A stretch of DNA of 49,245 nucleotides from Acidobacteriota bacterium (GTDB lineage Bacteria; Acidobacteriota; Thermoanaerobaculia; Multivoradales; JBCCEF01). A program made the position numbers and the translations under genes. The notes beneath the pieces are model-generated. The model saw only the letters and a list, made by a program, of their open reading frames with translations, was not told the origin of the DNA and did not search any database. Shown in pieces: positions 32,844 to 40,449 of the stretch (its first letter is position 1; every line of letters begins with the position of its first letter). The stretch is from NCBI GenBank assembly GCA_039028635.1, contig JBCCHV010000050.1:1-49245 (forward strand), in the 5' to 3' direction.

Positions 32844-34423
32844 TCGCGACCCGTGTCTTTATCCTGCTCACCTGTCTTGGCCTCGGCAGCGTGGCGGCCC
32901 TGGTCGGCCAGAGCGCAGCGCCCACGGCCGGCTCCGACGACCGCCCCCCCAATCTCCTGATGGTGCCCTCCTTCGACATCGACGCCCTGGAAGACGAGGT
33001 CGCCGAGCAGATCCGCGTCCAGCGGGTGGATCTCCAGTCCACTTTGCGCCGCGCCGACTCCAGCCGCGCCGCCAAGGGCGCTGCCTTTGGCGAAATGGGG
33101 CGGGTCTTCCACGCCTACGGCCTGCGCCGTCAAGCAGAGGTCTGCTACCGCAACGCCCTTCTCTTCCACACCGAGGACTTTCGCTGGCACTATCTCCTCG
33201 CCTTTCTGCGCCAGCGAGAGGGCAACCTCGAAGGCGCCGAAGCGAGCTATCGGGATTCTCTCGAGCATCTGCCGGAGAGCGTGTCCGCCCGCGTCCACCT
33301 GGGCGAGATCTATCTCGAGCAGAGTCGCCTCGAAGACGCCGAACGGATGTTCAGCGAAGCTCGCGACCTGGGGCTCCAGAACGGCGCCGCCGAAGCCGGC
33401 CTCGGGCAGGTCGCGCTGTCGCGGAAGGACTACCAGCGCGCTGTCGACGAGCTCAGCCGCGCTCTCGAGCTCGCTCCCCTGGCGCGCCGCCTCCACTACC
33501 CCTTGGGCCTCGCCTACCGTGGCCTCGGCAACGATGAAAAGGCGCGCTGGCACCTCGCCCGTCGCGGCGACGTCGGGGTGCGGCCACCGGACCCGCTGAT
33601 CGACGATCTCGAGTCTCTGAAGAGCGGCGAGCGAGTGCACCTGCAGCGTGGCCGCCAGGCTTTCCGCGCCGGCGACTACGGCGCCGCCGTCGAGAGCTAC
33701 GAGAAGGCCGTTGCGGCGCAACCGGAAAGCGCCCGGGCGCGCGTCAACCTGGCAGCCGCCCTTTCCGCCCTCGGCCGCACCGACGAGGCCGAAGAGGAGC
33801 TCGAGGCCGCCTTGCTGATCTCCCCCAACAACCCGACGGCACGCTTCAATCTCGGCACCCTGCTGGCGAGCCGCAAGGCTTACGCCCTTGCCCTCGAGCA
33901 CCTCGACAAGGCCGCCCGCCTGGCACCCAAGGACGTCGGCATTCGACTCGAGCTGGCCCGCGCCCTCGAGTCCTCCGGGCGGCAAGGCGAAGCCCTCACG
34001 GAGTACCAGAAGTGTCGCCAGCTCGATCCCGTGCAGGAATCGGCCTGGCTCGGCGAGGCGCGGGTGCTGACCGCTCGCGACGACTGGCCGGCCGCCAGGC
34101 AAGTCCTCGCCGAGGCTCACCGGACGCTTCCCGAGGCCGGCCTGATCGCCCACGCCCTCGCCCGGTTGCTCGCCGGCGCTCCGGACGAAGCGGTGCGCAA
34201 CGGCGCGGTGGCCGTCGACCTGGCGAAGCGGGTCTGGGACGCGCTGCCGGATCCGGAGCACGCCGCCACCCTCGCCCTCGCCCTCGCCGAATCGGGCCAG
34301 TGCCAAGAGGCCGCCAAGCTGCTGGCGCAGAATCTCGGCGACTCGCCGACTCCGGAGACTCACGCCGCCTTGGCCCGCTACGCCGCCGGCCCGCCCTGCC
34401 GTCCGCCCGTCGGCTCGCCCTGA
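32840..34423 (+). CDS. Secreted TPR-repeat protein
   Basis: The 527-residue protein starts at GTG 32840, overlapping the CRTAC1 stop. A signal peptide (IATRVFILLTCLGLGSVAALVGQ) is followed by about ten TPR units, for example LHYPLGLAYRGLGNDEKARWH, ARVNLAAALSALGRTDEAEE and ARFNLGTLLASRKAYALALEH. TPR solenoids bind other proteins. The tight coupling with CRTAC1 suggests they form a complex outside the cytosol; such CRTAC1-TPR pairs recur in related genomes (general knowledge, not checked). Confidence 0.82.
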   Translation: MIATRVFILLTCLGLGSVAALVGQSAAPTAGSDDRPPNLLMVPSFDIDALEDEVAEQIRVQRVDLQSTLRRADSSRAAKGAAFGEMGRVFHAYGLRRQAEVCYRNALLFHTEDFRWHYLLAFLRQREGNLEGAEASYRDSLEHLPESVSARVHLGEIYLEQSRLEDAERMFSEARDLGLQNGAAEAGLGQVALSRKDYQRAVDELSRALELAPLARRLHYPLGLAYRGLGNDEKARWHLARRGDVGVRPPDPLIDDLESLKSGERVHLQRGRQAFRAGDYGAAVESYEKAVAAQPESARARVNLAAALSALGRTDEAEEELEAALLISPNNPTARFNLGTLLASRKAYALALEHLDKAARLAPKDVGIRLELARALESSGRQGEALTEYQKCRQLDPVQESAWLGEARVLTARDDWPAARQVLAEAHRTLPEAGLIAHALARLLAGAPDEAVRNGAVAVDLAKRVWDALPDPEHAATLALALAESGQCQEAAKLLAQNLGDSPTPETHAALARYAAGPPCRPPVGSP

Positions 34424-34744
34424 TTCGGCCCTCCGCCGTCCCTGCGGCCCCTCCCGCCGAACGCTGAAACGTTTCTCGGTCTGCCGACACCCCGGGTGTG
34501 CAGCCATTGAAAACGCACCAACGTCCCGGAATATGGGAAGATACACCCTGCAACGGCTTGGCCGGAGCCCATATTTTCGGCAATTGAGATTGGAAAAATT
34601 TTCGTGAGACGTTTTTCCGATTTCCTGCGCCTTGTTGGATAGACCTTCCTAGAAAGAAGGAATCGACCTGCGGCGGCCCCCCGATCGATCGCCAGTTGCG
34701 ATTCAGGCCCCGCAGGGAGGGACACTCGAGAGGAGCTAAAGAAA
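34424..34744 (+). promoter_or_regulatory. Long leader of the surface protein gene
   Basis: This 321-base gap is AT-richer than its surroundings. It contains GAAACGTTTC (34466-34475), a candidate promoter TTGAAA (34507) with 17 bases to AATATG, and a small CCTTC-GAAGG hairpin (34644-34660). AGGAG lies before ATG 34745. No gene seen. Confidence 0.4.
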
Positions 34745-36382
34745 ATGAAGTCCTATAAGAACGCTTTCTGCATCGCCCTGATCCTTAGTCTGACCTTCGC
34801 CGGCTCGGCCTTCGGCGCCAGCAAGCTGGCTGAAACCTACACCGGCGACTCCGCCGTCCAGTTCAACCCCAACATCGCCTACGAGAGCCTCACCCTGACC
34901 GTGTCGGGCCCGGACGGTTCCGAGCGCTACGTCTTCGATTCCGCCGAGGTGCCCTTCGTCAGCGTCTTCGACGACTTTGGCAACCTGCGTGCCGATGGCC
35001 AGTACACCTGGGAGCTGCGCATCGCTCCGGTGCTCAGCAGCGACGTCAAGGACGCCCTCGCCGACGCCCGCCAGCGCGGTGACGACGACGTCGTCGCCAA
35101 GCAGCTCGCCAAGTCCGGCCTTCTGCCGGACGAGGGCCTGCGCACCCAGAGCGGCTCCTTCCGCATCGTCAACGGTCTCATCCCGAATGCCAATCTCGCC
35201 GAGGAGCGCGCCCAGAGCCCGGTGAGCCTCGAGGCTCCCGCCCTCGACGGCCCGACCTCGATGTCCGCCGCCGCCCAGACCTTCGCCACCGACCTGATCG
35301 TCCAGGGTTCCGCCTGCATCGGTTTCGACTGCGTCAGCAGCGAGAGCTTCGGCTTCGACACCCTGCGCCTGAAGGAGAACAACCTCCGCATCCACTTCAA
35401 CGACACCAGCGCGAGCGCCAGCTTCCCGTCCAACGACTGGCGTCTGGGCGCCAACGAGACGACCAACGGCGGCGCCAACAAGTTCTTCGTCGAGGACTCG
35501 ACCGCCGGCCGCAACCCCTTCACCATCGAGGCCGGTGCTCAGGTCAACACCCTCTACGTCGAGGCCGATGGTGACGTCGGCATCAAGACTTCGGAGCCGG
35601 TGGTCGACCTCCACATCGTCGAGGGCAACACCCCGACGCTGCGCCTCGAGCAGGACGGTTCCGACGGCTTCGCGTCGCAGACCTGGGACCTCGCCGGTAA
35701 CGAGGCCAACTTCTTCATCCGCGACGTCACCAACGGCTCGAAGCTCTCCTTCCGCATCAAGCCGGGTGCGCCGGAAGACAGCATCTACCTCGACAGTGAC
35801 AACCAGGTCGGTCTGGGTACGGATAATCCGGCCGCCGCGGTGCACGTCCGCCGCACCGATGGCACCGCTCAGCTCCTGGTCGAAGACACGCTGTCGCCGG
35901 CCGCCGCGATCACTCGCCTGATCGAGGTCAAGGCCCCGGGCCGCGCCGAGATCGCGCTCAACAACACCAGCGTCAGCTCCATCTGGGGCTTCTCGGCCGA
36001 CAACGGTGGCAGCTTCGTGGTCACCAAGGCTGGCTCCGGTGTCAACGAGATGGTCCTCAGCGGCACCACCGGCGATGTCGTCTTCCAAGGCACCGTGAGC
36101 GCCAACGCCGGTGCCAACACCCTGCCGGACTTCGTCTTCGAGCCGACCTACAACCTGATGCCGCTGGACGAGCTCAAGTCCTTCATCGAGACCGAGCGCC
36201 ACCTGCCGCGCATTCCTTCGGTCGACGAGGTCGAGGCCAACGGTGGCACCATCGACATGTCCACCATGCAGCTTCGTCTGCTCGAGAAGGTCGAGGAGCT
36301 GACCCTCTACACCCTGCAGCAGCAGGACACCATCCGCCAGCTCCAGGAGCGCCTGGACGGCATGGAGTCGGCCCAGCAGTAA
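34745..36382 (+). CDS. Abundant-type secreted surface protein with C-terminal coiled coil
   Basis: The 545-residue protein has a signal peptide (cleavage near FGASK, residue 25). A beta-rich body follows with repeating fiber-like units such as GIKTSEPVVDLHI and VGLGTDNPAAAVHVRR, which recall tail-fibre/adhesin stalks. The C-terminal region LMPLDELKSFIETERHLPRIPS leads to a short coiled coil (EKVEELTLYTLQQQDTIRQLQERLDGME). This end resembles trimerising ends of surface proteins in Bacteroidetes and others. Codon choice is strongly biased to GTC/CTG/ATC/AAG, as in highly expressed genes. It stands alone between a long leader and a perfect terminator. Confidence 0.75.
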   Translation: MKSYKNAFCIALILSLTFAGSAFGASKLAETYTGDSAVQFNPNIAYESLTLTVSGPDGSERYVFDSAEVPFVSVFDDFGNLRADGQYTWELRIAPVLSSDVKDALADARQRGDDDVVAKQLAKSGLLPDEGLRTQSGSFRIVNGLIPNANLAEERAQSPVSLEAPALDGPTSMSAAAQTFATDLIVQGSACIGFDCVSSESFGFDTLRLKENNLRIHFNDTSASASFPSNDWRLGANETTNGGANKFFVEDSTAGRNPFTIEAGAQVNTLYVEADGDVGIKTSEPVVDLHIVEGNTPTLRLEQDGSDGFASQTWDLAGNEANFFIRDVTNGSKLSFRIKPGAPEDSIYLDSDNQVGLGTDNPAAAVHVRRTDGTAQLLVEDTLSPAAAITRLIEVKAPGRAEIALNNTSVSSIWGFSADNGGSFVVTKAGSGVNEMVLSGTTGDVVFQGTVSANAGANTLPDFVFEPTYNLMPLDELKSFIETERHLPRIPSVDEVEANGGTIDMSTMQLRLLEKVEELTLYTLQQQDTIRQLQERLDGMESAQQ

Positions 36383-36409
36383 GCCTCCTCCACGCGTGAA
36401 GTGACCTGC

Positions 36410-36450
36410 GGGCGGTCGTCCGGCTTCGGCCAGAACGACCGCCCTTTTTG
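36410..36450 (+). terminator. Rho-independent terminator
   Basis: A 10-bp perfect stem, GGGCGGTCGT (36410-36419) and ACGACCGCCC (36435-36444), is followed by TTTTTGCG. It closes the surface protein transcription unit. Confidence 0.85.
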
Positions 36451-36503
36451 CGTTTCCGGAACGGACTCGGCCCAGCGACGCCCGAACCGTCGCCCCGAAG
36501 CAA

Positions 36504-36509
36504 TAGAAT
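36504..36509 (+). promoter_or_regulatory. -10 element placing the start of transcription on the ATG
   Basis: TAGAAT at 36504-36509 ends seven bases before ATG 36517, and no ribosome-binding site is seen. A -35 is not clear. A leaderless mRNA is likely. Confidence 0.4.
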
Positions 36510-36516
36510 CTCCCCC

Positions 36517-38355
36517 ATGGCAAATCCCCATTCCCAGGCCGACGACGCCGAGCGCCGCCGTCTCGAGCAAGAGATCGCCCGCTACCGCGACTGCGTGGAC
36601 GTCCACGACCTTCCCGCCATCTACCATTTCTGGAGCCACCGCTGGGTCTTGCCGAAGCTCCAGGCCTGTGGCTATGAAGGCGTCGACCATTTCTTCAGCT
36701 CGCACATCGCCGCCCAATGCCAGAGTGGGGGCCGCGGCAAGACCCATCAGGTGGTCAGCATCGGAGCCGGCAACTGCGACCTCGAGGTACGCCTCGCCGA
36801 GCAGCTCCGCGCCGACGGCGTCACCAACTTCCGCTTTCGCTGCCTCGAGCTCAATCCCTTCATGATCGAGCGCGGCCAAGAGCTGGCGAAGCAGGCGAAA
36901 GTCGACGAGCACTTCCGCTTCGACGTCCTCGACATCGACGATTGGCAACCCGAGGAGCCGGTGTCGGTGTGCCTCGCCAACCACTCCCTGCACCACATCG
37001 TCGACCTCGAGAGCCTGTTCGCCAAGATCCACCGCGCCATCGGCCAGGAGGGCGTGTTCCTCACCAACGACATGATCGGGCGCAACGGTCACATGCGCTG
37101 GCCCGAAGCTCTCGCCCTGGTGAACGAGATCTGGTTGGAAATGCCGCAGCGCTACAAGTACAACCACCAGCTCTCGCGCTGGGAAGAGGAGTACGAGAAC
37201 TGGGACTGCTCCGTCGAAGGCAACGAGGGGATTCGAGCCCAGGACATCATGCCGCTGCTCCTCGAGACCTTCGCCTTCGAGAGCTGCGTCGCCTTCGGCA
37301 ACCTGGTCGACATCTTCGTCGACCGTTCCTTCGGCCACAACTTCGACCCCGAGAAGGCTGAAGACCTGGCCTTCATCGAGCGCGTCGCCGAGCTCGACGA
37401 GGCCAAGATCGACGGCGGCGAGCTCAAGCCGACCCACTTGCTGGCGGCGATGCGCGCCCGGCCGGTGGCGGCGACCCGGGCCTACCGCCACTGGACGCCG
37501 GACTTCTGTGTCCGCTGGCCGGACCGGGCTCCCGAGCCGCGGCCAGGGGTGGTGCCGGCCGAGGCTCCGCCCCAGGTGGCGGCGACCCGCGCCCCATCGG
37601 ACGACGAACAGGCGATTCTGGCGCGCGAGTGGTTCTACGAGTTCACCCTGCCGAGCGGTCGCCGCACCCGCAGCTATGCACCGGCCAAGGTGCGCGAGAT
37701 CCATCGCAGCCGCGAGACGATGCTGTTCGCCGAGCTCGAGCGCCGGCTGGGGTCTTCCGCCTGGCCGCGGCTACGCTGTCTCGATCTCGCCTGCCATCAG
37801 GGCTACTTCGCCGCCGCCCTGGCGCAGCACGGAGCGCAACATGTGCTGGGCGTCGATGGCCGCCGCCGCCACGTCGAGGACGCCCGCCAGATGTCGCGCG
37901 CTCTGGGCCTCGGCAACGCCTCGTTTCTGACCGCCGATCTGCAGCAGATCCGGCCCGAGGCACTCGGCCGCTACGACCTCACCTTGCTCTTCGGTGTGCT
38001 CTACCACCTCGAGGATCTGATCAGCGTGCTGCGGCTGGCGCGCGCCGTCAGCCGCGATCTCTGTGTGATCGAGACCCAGGTCGGTCCCGACCTCTCCGGC
38101 AGCATCGAGTGGGGCTCCGTCGACTACCGACAGCCGATCGTCGGCGCCCTCTCCCTGGTCGATGAGCGCCGCGACAGCGAGCGCCCGGAGCACGGCGAGT
38201 CGAGTCTGCAGGGCCTCTCGGTGGTGCCCTCTCTCAACGGCTTGTCGTGGCTGCTGCGCGCCGTCGGTTTTTCCGAGGTCGAGGTCCTCGAGCCGCCGCC
38301 GGACGCCTATGAGCAGATCGCTCGCGGTCAGCGGGTGATGGTCGTGGCGTCATGA
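36517..38355 (+). CDS. Double SAM-dependent methyltransferase
   Basis: The 612-residue protein joins two methyltransferase domains. The first (about 65-250) has VVSIGAGNCDLEVRLA, LELNPFMIERG and CLANHSLHHIVDL. The second (about 400-610) has RCLDLACHQGYFAAALA, VLGVDGRRRHVEDAR and LTLLFGVLYHLEDL. The two differ in sequence, so this is a fusion rather than a simple duplication. It lies just upstream of a glycan-type region and may methylate sugars or lipid carriers; substrates unknown. ATG 36517 is used; the frame is open further upstream, but without family similarity. Confidence 0.78.
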   Translation: MANPHSQADDAERRRLEQEIARYRDCVDVHDLPAIYHFWSHRWVLPKLQACGYEGVDHFFSSHIAAQCQSGGRGKTHQVVSIGAGNCDLEVRLAEQLRADGVTNFRFRCLELNPFMIERGQELAKQAKVDEHFRFDVLDIDDWQPEEPVSVCLANHSLHHIVDLESLFAKIHRAIGQEGVFLTNDMIGRNGHMRWPEALALVNEIWLEMPQRYKYNHQLSRWEEEYENWDCSVEGNEGIRAQDIMPLLLETFAFESCVAFGNLVDIFVDRSFGHNFDPEKAEDLAFIERVAELDEAKIDGGELKPTHLLAAMRARPVAATRAYRHWTPDFCVRWPDRAPEPRPGVVPAEAPPQVAATRAPSDDEQAILAREWFYEFTLPSGRRTRSYAPAKVREIHRSRETMLFAELERRLGSSAWPRLRCLDLACHQGYFAAALAQHGAQHVLGVDGRRRHVEDARQMSRALGLGNASFLTADLQQIRPEALGRYDLTLLFGVLYHLEDLISVLRLARAVSRDLCVIETQVGPDLSGSIEWGSVDYRQPIVGALSLVDERRDSERPEHGESSLQGLSVVPSLNGLSWLLRAVGFSEVEVLEPPPDAYEQIARGQRVMVVAS

Positions 38356-38362
38356 GCCGAGG

Positions 38363-38381
38363 GCGCCCGCCCGCCGGGCGC
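38363..38381. terminator. GC hairpin between convergent genes
   Basis: GCGCCCG (38363-38369) pairs with CGGGCGC (38375-38381) in the 29-base gap between the convergent stops of the methyltransferase and sulfatase genes. There is no T-run, so a terminator role is tentative. Confidence 0.35.
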
Positions 38382-38384
38382 TGT

Positions 38385-40262
38385 TCAGTCGTAGAGGCCG
38401 ATCGACTCGATCACGGCGCAGAGGAACCGGCGGTCGCCGCCGGGAGGGGCGAAATCGTTGTCGCACTCGATGTCGACACGCACCCGGTCGCGGCCGAGAA
38501 CCCACGGCGGCAAGCCGCCTTCGAGATGAAACCATCCCGATTCGCTCACCGTGCGGACTTCCCCACCCTCGCCGTCGAACTGCAGGGTGAGGGTGAGCTC
38601 GTCCTGACCATGGGCGGCGAGATCGACCCACCCCTTGATCCGCCACTGTCGTTCGGTGACCCGCCCCAGCAGCGCCGACGACCGACCGGCCATCCACCGG
38701 CGTCCGTTCTCGGGAGCGTAGTAGCCCTCGAGAACCTGATCGCCGGGATGATCCTCGCGGGTGAAGTCGAGCACCGGCAGCGGTTGTTCGGGGCCCGCCG
38801 CGGAGGGTCGGCGAGGCCGCCCTTCGACGCGCCCGTCGGCCCCCAGGTAACCCAACGCCTGCAACCCTTTCCGGGTCTCGTCGTCGAGCTCGTCGAGGCC
38901 GATTCGACCGCTGCCGATGACGTCTTCCTGGAGCTCCTTGGCGAGGCCGCCGAGCAGCCGCGCCAGCTCCGAGCGCTCGCGGTTGCGCCGCCGATTGAGG
39001 TTGGTGCGCTCGCTGGGGTCCTGCTCGAGATCGTAGAGCTCGAGGGCGTCGACCTTCGCCACTCGGCCGCGGTTGCGGATCAGCTTGAGGGAGCGCCGCC
39101 GCAGCGTTTCGTAGTTGCGGCCGTCGAGCTCGACCTCGGAGTAGACCAGCTCCTGGCGCCGGCTGCGGTCGTCCACCGCCAGCAGGTCGGCACCGCGAAA
39201 GTCTCCCGGCGATGGCAGGCCGACGACGCGCAACACGGTTGGCGCAATGTCGATCAGGCTGACCGGCTGGCTCACCCGCGCCCGTGGCGGTGGACCGGCG
39301 GCCGTCGGAGCCTTGAGAATCAAGGGCACCTGGATCATCTCTTCGTAGAGGTCGTAGCCGTGCCCGCGAAGTCCGTGATCCCACAATCCCTCGCCATGAT
39401 CCGAAGTCACCAGCCACAGCACCTTGTCGTCGAGGCCACGCTCCGCCAGCCCTTCGCGCAACTTTCCGACCCAGTGATCGCAGTACTTCACCTCGCCGGC
39501 ATAGAGGTGACGAATGCGGGCGACATCGTCGGCGGTGCGCTCGCCCGCGGGCAGGCGATCGAGGCGCCGCAGATCGGCCCGCGAGCCGTTGAAGCGCCCC
39601 GGCGGCTCGGGCTCCGTCAGCAGCCCCGGGTGGGGCAAGTAGGGGTCATGGGGATCGACATAGTGCAGGAAGAGAAAAAACGGCTGGCCGGGTCGCAGCT
39701 CGTCGACCATCTGCAGGGCCTTGAGAGTCACTCCTTCGGCGGTGTAGATCTCATAGTCCCCGGGATATCCGGCATAGAGATCGGGCACCTCGAAGCGGTC
39801 GAACCCCTGGGCGAAGCCGAAGGGCCGGCCAGCGTTCTTGTTGGTGCTGACGGCGATGGTCTGGAAGCCGCCCCGATCGCGCAGAGCCTCGGCCAGGGTG
39901 ACCGCCTCCGGCGCGATGGCGTCCTCTCGCCCGAAGACTCCGATCGAGGATGGGTATCGCGAGGTGAACATCGCAGCCACCGACGAGCGCGTCCAGGCGG
40001 ACGGAGCGATCGCGTTCTCGAACACGATCCCTTCCTCGGCCAGGCGATCGAGCTGGGGCGTCAGTTGGCGCGTCGAGCCGTAGACGCCGACGTGGTCGGC
40101 GCGCAGCGTGTCGATCAGCACCAGGACGACGCCCGGGATCTCACCGAAGGGCTTCTCCACCGGCGCTGGCGGCGCAAGTTCGGCCGACGGCGCACACCCG
40201 GCGAGGCAGATCATCAGCCATCCCAGGGCGGCCCAACGTACTCTCGTGCTCGGTTTTCCCAT
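38385..40262 (-). CDS. Sulfatase-family lipoprotein with Thr in the nucleophile position
   Basis: The 625-residue protein has a lipobox (MICLAGC, Cys near 22) and an alkaline-phosphatase/sulfatase fold: VVLVLIDTLRADHVGVYG (metal Asp), YVDPHDPY, and TSDHGEGLWDHG (metal Asp-His). The formylglycine motif C/S-x-P-S-R is not present. The aligned segment is AWTRSSVAAMFTSRYP, with Thr where Cys or Ser should be, as in phosphoethanolamine-type transferases. It is therefore more likely a phospho- or sulfo-ester hydrolase/transferase with a Thr nucleophile than a formylglycine sulfatase. C-terminal beta domain (about 480-625) unknown. ATG 40262. Confidence 0.78.
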   Translation of the reverse strand: MGKPSTRVRWAALGWLMICLAGCAPSAELAPPAPVEKPFGEIPGVVLVLIDTLRADHVGVYGSTRQLTPQLDRLAEEGIVFENAIAPSAWTRSSVAAMFTSRYPSSIGVFGREDAIAPEAVTLAEALRDRGGFQTIAVSTNKNAGRPFGFAQGFDRFEVPDLYAGYPGDYEIYTAEGVTLKALQMVDELRPGQPFFLFLHYVDPHDPYLPHPGLLTEPEPPGRFNGSRADLRRLDRLPAGERTADDVARIRHLYAGEVKYCDHWVGKLREGLAERGLDDKVLWLVTSDHGEGLWDHGLRGHGYDLYEEMIQVPLILKAPTAAGPPPRARVSQPVSLIDIAPTVLRVVGLPSPGDFRGADLLAVDDRSRRQELVYSEVELDGRNYETLRRRSLKLIRNRGRVAKVDALELYDLEQDPSERTNLNRRRNRERSELARLLGGLAKELQEDVIGSGRIGLDELDDETRKGLQALGYLGADGRVEGRPRRPSAAGPEQPLPVLDFTREDHPGDQVLEGYYAPENGRRWMAGRSSALLGRVTERQWRIKGWVDLAAHGQDELTLTLQFDGEGGEVRTVSESGWFHLEGGLPPWVLGRDRVRVDIECDNDFAPPGGDRRFLCAVIESIGLYD

Positions 40263-40322
40263 AGTGCTTACAACAGCGACGGCGAGAGGCTACCACGGCC
40301 CCTTCAGAATTGCGCTAAATCA

Positions 40323-40351
40323 TTGACTCTAGAGCCTATTGCAGAAATAAT
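40323..40351 (+). promoter_or_regulatory. Promoter of the fusion glycan gene
   Basis: TTGACT (40323-40328), 17 bases, AATAAT (40346-40351). It drives a leader of about 90 bases before ATG 40450. Confidence 0.6.
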
Positions 40352-40390
40352 TGCAACATTCTCTCCAAGCCTCAAAGGGATCCCTCGAGG

Positions 40391-40431
40391 GGCCGTTCCG
40401 GCCGCTCCTTCGGATCTCTCCGGGAACGGCC
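40391..40431 (+). promoter_or_regulatory. Leader hairpin just before the ribosome site
   Basis: GGCCGTTCC (40391-40399) pairs perfectly with GGAACGGCC (40423-40431); the ribosome site GGGAGGAGCGGAG begins four bases later. Such a placement could control translation or stability. No ligand or protein is suggested by the sequence. Confidence 0.45.
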
Positions 40432-40449
40432 TTCGGGAGGAGCGGAGTT

